64,000 nucleotides of DNA, taken from the NCBI GenBank assembly GCA_963920635.1, contig OY987307.1, positions 19,793,735 through 19,857,734 on the forward strand. The letters are read 5' to 3'. A model generated the notes under the pieces. That model was not told the DNA's origin and searched no databases. It saw nothing but the letters and a program-made list of their open reading frames with translations. Below, piece after piece: positions 1 through 11,068 of the stretch. A program made the translations under genes and the position numbers. Origin of the DNA: Pseudeuparius sepicola. Taxonomy: Eukaryota; Arthropoda; Insecta; Coleoptera; Anthribidae. Position 1 is the first letter of the stretch. Every line of letters starts with the position of its first letter.

Positions 1-93
1 ATGAAACTATAGCCGTGAGAAGTCTTATTAATACGTCAGTCAACGCCCAAGCTTAATTTTTCAAAATTTCAGCAGAAAAAGATCAACCTACCT

Positions 94-294
94 TCAACTT
101 TTCGATAATTCACACGCATTTTGACATTCAGAATCAATATCAGTGGTATTAGTATCAATGCCTTTTTTGAAAGAAACATTTATTTTTGGAACGTTTTGCA
201 AAACTTCGGCTTGCCCTGAAGCCTTTAATATTGCAATTTTTCGTTTTTTGCTCCACTTGGAACCGAGCTCGTCTGAGGAACTCCACTCATCGTT
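94..294 (-). pseudogene. possible coding remnant, serine/acid-rich
   Basis: An open frame of about 66 codons runs on the minus strand from directly after two in-frame stops to a TGA. It has no ATG of its own at the upstream edge. The composition looks protein-like: an acidic/serine start (DEWSSSDELGSKW), a basic patch (KKRK) and a hydrophilic tail ending in ELSKS. I do not recognise a family and see no splice acceptor just upstream, so it may be a decayed piece of a transposon protein whose remainder lies outside the window. It reads away from the THAP exon at 597. Confidence is low because a 66-codon open frame can occur by chance. Confidence 0.22.
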
Positions 295-596
295 TTATTA
301 TTTTTAATTGCTATGTTGTTACTGATACTAAATTAACGTAACCTAACTTATGAAAGCACAAAGAATAGACTGAACCACAGAACATTAAACACGACTGAAC
401 CACGATAGACTTACCCACGGTATGTCAGTAACGAATCCGAAAATAAGGCAAATCTGCACATCTACGTCAGTTGCGAGTCACGAATTCAAAATGCGGTTGT
501 GTTTTACGATTTTTTATAGTTTACAGTTTAATGTGTCAAGAAAAAAGTGTAAACAACTGCCAGTCCAGCTCGACAGTGCTTTAAAATAGGCCAGAA

Positions 597-794
597 ATGC
601 CGGGATGTGCAGCCAGCGTTTGTCCAAATAATAACAGAAACAGTAAGGGAACGAAAATTAAGTACTATAGATTTCCCAAGGACAATAATCTTGCCAAAAA
701 ATCGATTGCTGCATGCCGCAGACAAGACATATGGAGCAATTTAAATTCTGACTCGCAACTGACGCGTCACAAGATGCGCAATGACATACCGTGG
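597..794 (+). CDS. THAP-type zinc finger, 5' exon only
   Basis: The frame begins MPGCAASVC and gives the first half of a THAP (C2CH) DNA-binding domain: Cys4 and Cys9 as the first zinc pair, the YRFPKD turn at residues 24-29, and a Trp at residue 46 where THAP domains have an invariant Trp. Translation reaches codon 66 exactly at TGG followed by GTAAGT, a consensus splice donor at 795 in phase 0, so the second Cys-His pair should lie on a downstream exon. I cannot find that exon here. THAP domains occur in P-element and other transposases and in domesticated regulators. A hAT terminus at about 1111 suggests a mobile setting. The function of the whole protein is unknown. Confidence 0.55.
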
Positions 795-1020
795 GTAAGT
801 TTATCGTGGACTGAACTACAGAATAGGGGAATATTCTGTGACTGTCGATCGTCGGCAGCGGCGGCACTGGCGAAATGCTCGTTCATTCGGCCTGTTACCT
901 CCTCTAGCGGTGAGTGGACTAAAATAGAGTATCCAACCGCCTAGATGAAAAAATAAGGAGTGATGTTTTCTTTGTCTGAAATTTGCAATTGCAAAATGCA
1001 AAATGTAAAACCTTTTTCAA

Positions 1021-1111
1021 TTCCGAATTCCGATCAAAACATCGAAATAAGAACGGGCCCCCTAAAGCCTTGGGCCCCTGCCGACTCTGCCTATAGGGTA
1101 ATCCGCCACTG
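1021..1111 (-). mobile_element. hAT-type terminus (right end)
   Basis: Read on the minus strand from 1111 the sequence begins CAGTGGCGGATTACCC and continues into a G-rich stretch, the usual form of a terminal inverted repeat of insect hAT elements related to ZMYM1-like transposases. The matching left end is not in the window, so the element either is truncated or extends past base 1. The THAP exon at 597 would then lie inside it. This is inferred from terminus style only. Confidence 0.4.
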
Positions 1112-2810
1112 GATGTAATCATAATTCAAAATATGTGTAGTGTAGTTGCTGTATGGACAATTATTAACCGGACACCCTGTATGTATTATTAAAGTGTGTT
1201 TCATACCATTGTAATGACTCTACCTGTAATGTTTGTTGCATATAATAAATAACCGATGGTTCTAAACCGATGGTGACATATTATATAATAGAGCATAACT
1301 CTTAAACGGTAGAAGATATGGAAAAATTGATAAGATCTAAATTTGTTCATCTGCTCATGCAGAATAGAAAATATTCTATGCACATTTTGCGTATGAGCCC
1401 TCTGGAAGGAGTTATTCTTGATGGAACGAATAAATATCTTGTATGGCGGCCATACTGGATTCGTGACGCAATAAAAACCAAACGCCACAACTCGGAGGTA
1501 AACACCCGGTACTACGCCATTACGTAGCATACAATAAAGAGATTCCACATAGTCGCAACTTCCCTTCACAAAAAAACCCACGGAGTAGGTAAATGTGCAT
1601 TATGCTCCTCAACTAAAAAGGGCACTTTACTGATGTGAAAAATAGTTTTTTTCAAAACACTTTAAAAACTTCACAAAGTGAGCATTTTTTTAAATAACTG
1701 GCCGTGTTAGCTTGGAGCATTTATTTTATATTATGAAGAGCAAAACATTGCTAATAAATAAAATTAACTCCTGAATTAGGACTACTCAAGGTTGCATAGC
1801 AAAAATTAGAATTTTAGAAAAATTAATTTTGTAGCTGTGGTACTCGAAAAAATGATGTAAGGTGTCGATTTGGCGAAATTATTAAAAGTGATAATGTTTC
1901 GAAAACTAACGATTTTTTTACTAACGTCTATCTGCCCTCCAAGGGATGTCTTTGACTTTTGGGGCAACCTCTGTATCTAATTCTTTTCCACAAGTTACAG
2001 GATGCATGGTATGACATTTTCATTTGGTTCCCAAAATCACCGAGAAATCTTCATATTAAAAAGTAAAAAAGCGCGACTACAAACCTTCTACGAGAAGAAT
2101 CGCCTTGAAAAGCTAATTTTATTGACACTGATCCAGCACTATAATACTATCAGATTTGTTAACGCTACGGCAGTTAGCATCTGCCAGCAAAAAATATTCA
2201 AAAATTCTGCGACTCTGAGAGTAGCGAACATTAATTACCAGGACAACCGGCGTATGCTGATTAATATTAATGGTACACAAAGGGCTTGACGTGCGCATGA
2301 CTGTAAACAGTGCTAATTAATGTTAATAGCCATAACCGCAAATGCAAATTATTCATTATTACCAGAGACTAGTAGTCTGCCAATGAACGACCTTGAAGGT
2401 GTACCTGAATATTATATTATGATACGCTTGCAGTGGTTTGTCGACTGCTATTCATATCAAGGTCATATCAAAGTCTGCGGAATGTTATATTATGTTTTAC
2501 AAACATTAGACACGTAATCTTTAATTTTATTTGTGATAAAAGTGCAAAGTGTGCAACAAAAATCAAGATTCAAAGAAAATTTTAGAAAGTTTGATTGTTC
2601 TAGCAACGCGAAGATTGATCTAAAAACTACATCGGGGAAGGGTTAGTCTACCGCAAGAAAATATCTGTACAATCATTTCACTAGCTTTAGCAAAATAGAG
2701 CGGACTTTCTGCCTAGGAGCACAAAGTTTCTCAAAAATCATAAAAGTTATGTACCCACAGGCTTCGTTTACTGATTGTGGGACACCCTGAATATCTTATT
2801 AGGTTGTTAT
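1112..2810. other. unassigned AT-rich stretch with transposon-end motifs
   Basis: No credible gene is visible. The motif GACACCCTGTAT near 1171 and GGGACACCCTGAAT near 2780 are of the kind found at insect mariner-like ends, so parts of this stretch are probably eroded elements. The ORFs at 1201-1581, 1318-1527 and 2002-2289 have no recognisable domain. Confidence 0.5.
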
Positions 2811-3061
2811 ACAGGGTTAACTAACACTTAGTACAAAAAATTTTACCACGTGCGCAGGGTGGCTTAAGAAAACATAGAAAAATATTTTTAGTTTTTTTTA
2901 TGATCTTTAAAAAAGGGTAAAAACCCCTATTTTCCCTGTAAATCTCCGCCTATAATTAAGTCATCCAATATGGCTTCGGAACGTACTGTCAGCTTGAAGT
3001 TATTTCCGCGGTGTTGCCGTTGTTTTCGGAAGGATGAAAATACCTTTTTACTCAAACAAAT

Positions 3062-3395
3062 CTCTGTATGCACTCACCCACCATGCATCAACAGCTTTGG
3101 TGCAGTTGATTCCCTCGTTTGGATGTTCACTAATCCCGCTCCCTCGTACACAACACTCCGAGGCTTTTGGCTTGGCGCCCAGTACCGGTCGCCTGGGCCT
3201 TTTCGGTCCTCCGTGGCAACACCTCTTGATTTCCTGTATCCGGGGCGCAGGGCGTCTCCAAATTCTCCACAACTTTCATTCTCCTGCCTCGGGCGATGCT
3301 CCAGGCTTCTCACTACACTCCAGCTTCCCTTTTTTCCGCCTTTTTAGTCCCAAAAACCACGAGACCCGCGAAAGCGGGCTGCTGCCTGTGTGCTG
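3062..3395. other. GC-richer filler inside MLE copy I
   Basis: This segment, with its continuation at 5939-6130 on the other side of the hAT, does not match the corresponding part of MLE copy II. Open frames at 2970-3459 show no known domain. It could be host DNA or another eroded insertion. Confidence 0.35.
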
Positions 3396-3437
3396 CAGTG
3401 GCGCACCCAGGACTTATTTATGGGAGGGGCACAGTAT

Positions 3438-4565
3438 CACGGGCGTAGCCAGGATTTAGTTTTGGGGGGGGGGGTTTAGTTTGAGAAGTAAATAAAACAA
3501 CAAAAATATACTTACATGAAATTTAATATCTATATATTCATACGAAAAACTACGACATATTTATAAAGTTCTTAACTTTAAATGAAATGGATAAATTAAT
3601 TTCGTTCCTCTGCGCTAAATCTAAAACCATTAAAGAAGAAATCTTCGGCTTTTTCTTTTAAATATATCCACTACTTCATCTGCATGAATTTCTGTTCCAT
3701 AGTGAATGTTCATTAGAGCCAAACCATTAAGTCTGTTTTCACTTGTAGTGTTTCGTAAATAATTTTTCAGTTTCCTTAGGCTCGAGAAAGACCTTTCTGG
3801 GGTAGCAGTGGATACAGGAATGGTAGCCAAGATTTGTAGTAATGTGTAAATATTAGGATAAAGGTTTTTATCGCACATATCTAGGCATTCCAAACTAGAT
3901 TTCGGGGTAGGCAGTCTTCTTATCAGCATGCAAGGTAGCTGAAGCTTTGATAGCTAAATCCAAATTTGTTTCTTTATTAGAAACCCCTTGACCTTGACTA
4001 CACCACTTTTTCAAGTAGTCCATACCTTTAAGTTTATCACCCTTCCTTTTTTTCCCCTCCATTTTTCGACAGTAATAATGATTCACGTATCTATCCTTAA
4101 CAAGGTCATCGAATAACAGCGCACTAAAATTACTCACTTACACGGTACACTTAATTCTCTTCATCGTTCACCACTTTTCACTTTTATTCGCTTCGAGTTC
4201 GCATGGAACAATACTGCCGTAAGCGCGGTCACGCGCCGCGGCGCCGCTTATATAGCAGCCCAGTAGCCGTCCAGAAACTTCCACGAACTTCCACAAAGTT
4301 CCGCTCATTTCGACCGAGGGGCGTGGCGAATAATCGAGAAACAACGCAAAGTGTCCCTACAATACGAAATAGTTCGGCTGCAACTGCGTCTGCCTCTCGT
4401 CAAAAGATGGCGCTAGGCGCTACTATTACTACATATATTCAAACGTAATAATAATTTAACTCTTCACTCCTCGTATTTTTTCGGTATAATATTAGGTAAT
4501 ATTTTGCTTATTTCGGGGGGGGGGGGGGTTTGAACCCCCGAAACCCCCCCTTGGCTACGCCCGTG
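3438..4565 (-). mobile_element. hAT element (inner), 8-bp TSD CACAGTAT
   Basis: The termini are inverted: CACGGGCGTAGCC begins at 3438 and GGCTACGCCCGTG ends at 4565, both followed inward by long G runs (or C runs). The flanks 3430-3437 and 4566-4573 are both CACAGTAT, a perfect 8-bp duplication. It keeps only the C-terminal part of a hAT transposase on the minus strand (3630-4137). It is closely related in terminus style to the hAT at 52637-55008. Confidence 0.9.
3630..4137 (-). pseudogene. hAT transposase C-terminus (dimerisation domain)
   Basis: The open frame at 3630-3929 carries the C-terminal hAT dimerisation signature. A hydrophobic helix LLQILATIPVSTATPERSFS is followed by SLRKLKNYLR and then by RLNGLALMNIH, the pattern of ZMYM1/TTF-type hAT transposases. 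A short second frame at 3895-4137 (start MSNFSALLFDDLVKDRY) overlaps it upstream in another phase, so the coding region is frameshifted. The catalytic DDE core and zinc fingers are missing, so the element cannot make a working transposase. The same domain occurs in the hAT at 52637 (SVASAERNFSSLKRLKSWLR). Confidence 0.75.
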
Positions 4566-4991
4566 CACAGTATGCTTATGTTTTGATCGTGTCGAGTACC
4601 CTCCTGTTGGGGTGGCGGCAGGGCTGAAGCTAGGGGGGCTGGGCGGGCAGTGCCCGCATCAGTACGCTCTCTAAATATCCTTCAAACATAAAAAATAAGA
4701 GAGTGTACGGATAAAAAATAAAATATATTTTCGAAATCTTGAAAATAAATGCACCCGCCTAATATTTTTTTATTTGTAACGGAGGTTTGTTTTTAATTTG
4801 TGATTATTTTATAACTTATGCTAATGCGATATCTATGTGGCAAAAAATGTTAATTTTTTGTATTACTCGTATTTCTATTTTATTTCCTGTTATTTTTCAA
4901 TAATAAATTATATTTTCAGTTGAACACTATATCACTTCCATAACTCAATACGGAGTTGAAATGTGAGGGTTTGTTGCACGGTTTGACGATT

Positions 4992-5700
4992 GTACAGGGT
5001 GTTTCGTTAAGGGTGAAGAGGTACCATATCTCAGGAATTAATAGTCCTGGAGCTTTGGGAAAAAAATCTTTTTTAAGTAATGTAATTATTTTTAAGTCAG
5101 TAAGTCGGCCGCTAGGGGGCGTATTCGAAACAGTAAATTCAAAAAATAAGTTTTCTCAAAAAAAAAAATACTAATAAAGGTATATCAAAACTAATTTTAT
5201 TGCACTCTTCAGCAAATTCTAAACAATTTTCGTTAAGGATTTTTTGCTCTAGCTCTTCAAATAGAGGTGAAACGGGCGGATAAACCTTGACTTGAAAAAA
5301 TGCTGCTAACATTGGTCGAATTTGGGCTTGTTGAAAAGAGAGTTCCTTCTTCTATCAAATGATTGTCCAGTAAGGTCATTTCGAATTTCGTGGTCACCGC
5401 TAGAGGGCGCAATTTGAAAAAGTTCCCTTTTATTACAATTTTCTCTGAAATTTTAAAAGCAATGACATATTTACTCTGTCATAATCGAAAAGTATATTAA
5501 ATTTACAACAAAAAATACCCAAGGTTCAAATCGATATCTTCATTAGTTTCGGAGTTATCGCTAAAAGAATAATTATTAACATGTTATTTGAAAGAAGAAG
5601 TTAGGTATTTGTTATCAAAGATTTCCGTGGTCAAGGAATACATGAAATAAATAAAACTCTGCTTGAGTTTTTCGTAAATTCCTATTTTTCTCACTTTTTA
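4992..5700. mobile_element. mariner-type fragment inside the outer hAT
   Basis: At 4992 the sequence TACAGGGTGTTTCGTTAAGG has the form of an insect mariner-like terminus. Two related lines, CCGCTAGGGGGCG near 5109 and CCGCTAGAGGGCGC near 5398, resemble subterminal repeats of such elements. No transposase is visible and I could not place the other end. Confidence 0.35.
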
Positions 5701-6136
5701 TTCCGTTAGACGTAGGTATTTCTAATTTACTTACCTTACCTGTCGTATTGATATGAAATTATCTCGGAAATCATCTAGTAAGCCATCATCTTATCCATCT
5801 TAAAAAATAAAAAACTTATTGTGCCTTATCGTCCTAACCAAAATTATACCTGCCTAGAGTTTTGGTCCTAGCCACGGGCCTGAGGGGGGGGGGCACGTGC
5901 CCCAGTGCCACCCCCTTGGGTGCGCCACTGGTGTGCTGTTTACTCCGTTACTACTGTCCTCCCCTCTTGGCTCTCCCGCGCAAGTCAGGACGCGATGTTG
6001 ACCAAACCGCAAACTGAAGTATTCCCCTATCCAATCAAATAGGTTTTCCAGCGCGTTCACCTAAATTTCAACATCAGCACTACCCATACAACTTATTGGA
6101 ATACTGTCGCTATGAAATTTTTAATTTAATTTAATT

Positions 6137-6193
6137 AACCCAGTGAATTTGTGCATCGAGATGAACGGCGGCCTCTTTGAACAGTTACTGTAG
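6137..6193 (+). pseudogene. mariner-like transposase, last 18 codons
   Basis: The frame NPVNLCIEMNGGLFEQLL followed by TAG matches almost residue for residue the C-terminus of the transposase in copy II on the minus strand at 39814 (NRVNLCIEVNGGLFEQLL). This shows that copy I once carried the same gene. Everything upstream in this copy is lost or replaced, so it is a fragment only. Confidence 0.75.
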
Positions 6194-6720
6194 TGCTTTG
6201 CATGTGCAATGTGTGCTAGTGCAGTTGTGTTTTTTGGTTGCCCTTTGGAGTTTTTCTGGCGAAGGGGATCCTCCTCCGTGGTCGTCAGGCTGAGTACCTC
6301 GCTTCAAACAAAAGGAATGGCGGAGGGAAACAAGAGGTCCCCAACAGATTTAGAAAATGTGATGAATGTTGTGTTGTGTAGTTGTGTGACTTTTAATGTA
6401 AAAAAAGCAAGAAGACAGAAAATGGTGCAATATTCAATCCTGGAAATGTCATTAAGGTAGGTGTTTCATAGGCATTCTACATGTTCCTTAGAAAGTAATC
6501 GTTTTTAATCGTAATTTCGTGGTGAATCCCCGGATAAATCGATAGACGTGGCAGCGCCGCGCTATTTCACGGCGGCGTTTTTTGAGGGGTTTTAAACAAT
6601 TAGAAAAAAATTTTTTAGGCTTAAGACAAATGTTAGAAAATTGTTGAAAATTTATTCTAAGTCTAATTTTTCTTTATCTGCCATAAATTTCTTTGTACTA
6701 CGTGATAGTTAACCCTGTAT

Positions 6721-9470
6721 AACAATGAAGTAAAACAACGGGTATTTCAGCCACAATTATGTGCTATTTATTCTTTAAAATGAACAAGCTTTCGGCCCAA
6801 CAATTTCGCAAAAATCGAACAACTGATCATTTTCGAACGCACCATAAAATACATATAAACTCGGTAGTTTGCATAGTTCTAAGGTAAATGGAAGCCTCGT
6901 TAGGGAATTTATAACAGAAGAGGATTCATATTACCGATAGGTGCTATATAAGGACCTTGAAAAGTATGGGTATTTATTGATGTAATAGGGAAACAAATAT
7001 TTTAGTGTATGGCATTTGTTTGAGATTTGTGCGACGTTTCGTGTTTTCTTCTCTGTAAAATAGAAAGAAAGGCAAATTGAAACTTGTTGGTGACGGTATT
7101 AATCCATTGGTTGAAGCGACAGATTTTGGCAATTTAGACCTGGTAAATTATCTGATCCTCAATCACAGTTTTTACAGAGCTTGCATGCTTTTAAATTTTA
7201 CAAATCTGGAGTGCAAGGCCATTAACAATTCTATATTTTAATTTTTGATGTTGAAAACATTATATACAGTGAGCCTCACTGAGTGAGGTATTAACATGGT
7301 CAGGATAAAGTGCTTTACTATGGTATTAACGTGATCAGGATAAAGTGCTTTACTATTTTAAACACAGTAAATAGCACCTCAGCATTGGAAGTAAAAGTTT
7401 AACACGTTTTACTATCGTCATTTACAAAAAAGCTTTCGGGACCGTCATTAATATTAAACTGGGTTTATGGGATATTCTGTTGTGGTCGATGTCAAGTGTT
7501 AAGTACTAAACGTTTCACTGATCATCGCAGCCATCATCTTCAGTGGTCTCTTGCTATGTGCTTTATTGCAACTAATGATCATATAGGTATAAATTTTTAC
7601 TTATTTTGCAACATTAAATTGTTCCAGCTATAATAAAAAGGTCATTTTGTTACAAAAAAAGTTTACAGCTTTCGCAATCCTTGCAACCATCGAAGACATT
7701 GGATTGATAACACCATATAATATAAAACATAATTAACACATTTTAGGAGTTACAGAGTTGCATCACCGGCTACACCGCGCTGTCTTTTGGCACTGAACGA
7801 AAACTGCCAACTCGACTTCCATATACGAACATAAACATTTCCAATGTTAAAACTACATATGTCTAGTTTCCAACTTCCCGTATAAGCTGTAGATCTAGAT
7901 ACCTCAACTTTTGTTTACTTGCGTTTGACCGATCCTTTGTGTCTGTTAACTTGAATGTAAATGCTTTCTCAAGGGTTACTATATCCCATATTTTGATTAT
8001 TAGGGATCCAGTCAGTTATTCTTTATCTGCTAAATCCGCTGGTGCACCCAAAAACTATCAGTTAAGTTCCTACTTGACAATATTTTTAATTGCTCTAAAA
8101 TTGTACTCTGTTTACAGTAGATGCACCAACATAACACGTAATAAATGAAACAACGGCTTTTACCCTTATTTATCGTTGATAATTATTAAAGATGAAGTTG
8201 CACAATATTGTTCAGGCTGAAACCTACAGTTTCGTCGTTCTATTGTCCAGAACGCCAAAAGTGGCAACTCTGTGCCTCTCAGGAGAAACGGAACTGTAAC
8301 GTTGCCGGTGCCCGTTTGCAATAATTCGTGGAACAAGGGCAAATTGCAGTTTTCTATTCAAGTATCTCCAGCTTGTCTATGAATATTTGTTACTTAATGT
8401 ATTGCAACCTTTGAGCTTTAACTAACGCAGTGGCACACACAAATTTTGTCACATAAAGACTTTTTTTATTACGAATATGTTCCGTATATTGACTCCTCTA
8501 CATCAAAATGGTGTCTATTTATGCTGCACACGCTGGAAACTATATCCTTCATCTTTGCCACGTAACACTTTAGTTAAAATATCTGTATACGGAACATACT
8601 ATAAATATTCAGGTATCAATAATGGGGGAAATATTCGCGTATGTGGCAACGTTACTCGCCACCTAGGCATCTAACTATATTCATATATCCACATGTCATC
8701 TAACACGTATGGTTTTCTGATCGGCAGATGACATCCCGTGATGCCAACTGTCATTCCGCATCTCGCTAAATCAAAACATTAGTAGATAATATCTGTGCGA
8801 TTTATTATAGTTTGTTATTGATATTTACTATTATATATTCTTTGCGGACGTAGTTATCGTGTTGTTAGAGGTGTAAGGTAAGGTATCATGGACTCTGAAA
8901 GGACAATCGGTAATTTTCCGAAATTGGATGCTTTTTTAGTAGAACAATTTTTTCTAATAATCCGATGTTAGCGTCTGCCGAAATTCATGGGATAAAACTG
9001 CAAAGGTTTGTCTCTATATACGTTGTAATAATAGTACAGTCCCAGAAAATATACTATATTTATATATACTACAGTATTATGAGTCATTAATAAAGAGAGA
9101 ACCTCGGCCTAGGGACCATCTTGAAGGCGGGTTTATAAAGGCGCCGTAGTGCTTACAAGTACTGAGCCCGAATTCCGGACTTTAGGCCCAACCTAGCCAA
9201 AAAAATTTGCGGAAAAACGATTGAATAGGTATTTATGAAAAAAAACACTTCTATACTAAATGTGGTTTCACGGGGCATCATAAGTCTGGGAGTTTGAGGT
9301 TAGAATTTTGAAATTTCAACCCTCCTTGCATCTTTCACTGCCGAATAAGGTTATGTCTCAGAACACTTCAGTGGTATCGCTATGTTGCCAAATTGCCTTT
9401 TTAAAACACTTGTGACGTCATAAGTGCTTTCCCGCCAAATTTCGAAGAAAGTCTAAAAACTTGATAATTA
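6721..9470. other. unassigned stretch
   Basis: No ORF longer than about 80 codons and no known domain. A short tandem repeat sits at 7287-7356. The ORFs at 7939-8148 and 8477-8674 look like chance frames. I see no transposon ends that I can pair. Confidence 0.5.
7287..7356. repeat. 35-bp tandem duplication
   Basis: Two copies of GGTATTAAC(A/G)TG(G/A)TCAGGATAAAGTGCTTTACTAT lie head to tail at 7287-7321 and 7322-7356, differing at two positions. A simple local duplication. Confidence 0.85.
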
Positions 9471-11068
9471 CACAGATAGAAAGAGATACTTGAACCAAAT
9501 AAAATTTATTTAACTCAAACAAATTTGATTCTTGTATATGGCGAACCCTAGACTATCTTTGAATAAAACATTTGGTTTGTTTCAATTTAAAAGCAACATT
9601 TAATTTGAGACAAATAAAATATTATTTGGAAGAAATTAATTTCTATTCCCATGGACATACTAATGATTTGAATGGAATAAATTATATATTTCGAAGGAAC
9701 AAATCTACAATGTTAAAAAAACATTTTATTCTATTTAAAAAATTAAGAAAGTTGCGTCAAACAACTGTGGTGGGTTGAATTGCCCATTCAGGGTATTCAC
9801 TCAAATAAAATATTACTTATTTGAAGTAAAGCAACCTTTATCTTTAACATTATTCACAAGCTTTAGTTTTTCTCGATTCAAATAAAAAAACAAGTTTACT
9901 CAATTCGTAAAGATGGAAATTTGATTAGAAAAACACGATAATTTGTAATGCTATACAAATATTTATTTAAAAACAATTAAAAAACAATCTTTGGTATAAA
10001 AAAAACTATACAAAACATACCAAGGAAAGCGCCTCATCATCATACAGGTGGCCTATCTGATATATTTCAAGTACCTAAAGTCTATCCAAGTTACAGCGGC
10101 AGTATATATAAACAAAGTCACATTACCGCATTACGATCGATTACCAGGGTCTGACTAATATGAGATTCCCAGTGGCTTGTAATTCTGAACTAATTCTAGT
10201 TCTAAAAATTGTGTTTTTACCTTTCGTGGATCTTTATAAATTTCCTTAAATTAAGTAGCAAAATAAATTTACAGAATATACTGCTCGCGATTCGATCTAA
10301 AATATGCAGGAAACTCGACTGAAGGAAGAGCCGACCCTGCATTCTGCTCGCCGCGTAAACACTTGACATTTTATGACGGCCAGACCAATAAGAGAATAAG
10401 TCACGTGGTGGCCAATGTTTTGATCCATTGCCTCTGTAACTTGGATAGACTTTAGTTCTTTGAGATTTGTTTCTAATATTGTTTATGCGTGTACTTACAA
10501 AAGAAGTTGAAAACACACAATACACAATACACATAGTACCTAAACCAGACTACACTCGGCTACTCGGCGGCTATAAATGATAATAAAAGGAACTCTAGGA
10601 AGATTACAGGCGCGTACTTACACGGACATGCAACTGGAACAACGCTGAACGCCGACACCAGAGTGCGCCCTCTGCCTTACCATATTTTATCTTTCTTTCT
10701 ATCTTTCATTCTCTGGAGTGAGACAGCTATAAAATGGTATGCAGTATTATTTAACTCAAATAAGGTCAAATTTAAACCAAATAACAATGTGGTTGACCCA
10801 AACAACCAAAAGCTAATACTATAAATAAAAATTATTGTTGTTTACACCAAGTAATACCTTATTTCAGGAAAATAATATATGCTTCCACTAAACAATAATG
10901 TGTCAAAAAAATCAAATACTTTACCCAAAAAGTACTTATTTTTTAATTGAAAAAAATAAATCTTCATTTAAATAATATAGTTTTTACGGAAATAAATATT
11001 ATTTCTGGCAAATAATTCGTGATCAAACAACAAATATTTTTCTATGAAGAATTATATTTCTATCTGTG
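9471..11068. mobile_element. TA-flanked non-autonomous element, copy A
   Basis: The element starts CACAGATAGAAA at 9471 and ends with the inverted TTTCTATCTGTG at 11068, with TA directly outside both ends, as in Tc1/mariner-type insertions. The interior is very AT-rich and full of the short motif CAAATAA and its complement TTATTTG. It also has a less AT-rich core (10300-10720). There is no transposase. A second, 5'-truncated copy is at 15669-16809, which supports the right boundary. Confidence 0.75.

Larger units (their letters stand above)
3396..5930. mobile_element. hAT element (outer), 8-bp TSD GTGTGCTG
   Basis: The left terminus CAGTGGCGCACCCAGG starts at 3396 and the inverted terminus CTTGGGTGCGCCACTG ends at 5930. 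The bases at 3388-3395 and 5931-5938 are both GTGTGCTG, a perfect 8-bp target duplication, which is diagnostic of the hAT superfamily together with the CAGTG terminus. No transposase of its own is recognisable. It contains a second, younger hAT at 3438-4565, just 42 bp inside the left end, and a mariner-type end near 4993. It is a non-autonomous or deleted copy. Confidence 0.88.
2811..6720 (+). mobile_element. mariner-like element, copy I, disrupted
   Basis: The ends are inverted copies of the same terminus. The left end reads ACAGGGTTAACTAACACTTA, and the right end reads GTTAACCCTGTAT into a TA. The outer ~250 bp (2811-3060) match, inverted, the 5' end of copy II at 42610-42860. The last ~590 bp (6131-6720) match, inverted, the 3' end of copy II at 39248-39840. 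The middle of the transposase is gone. The interior holds an unrelated GC-richer segment (3062-3395 and 5939-6130) and a nested hAT. Copies I and II therefore define one family with long, unlike 5' and 3' untranslated ends. Confidence 0.75.
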
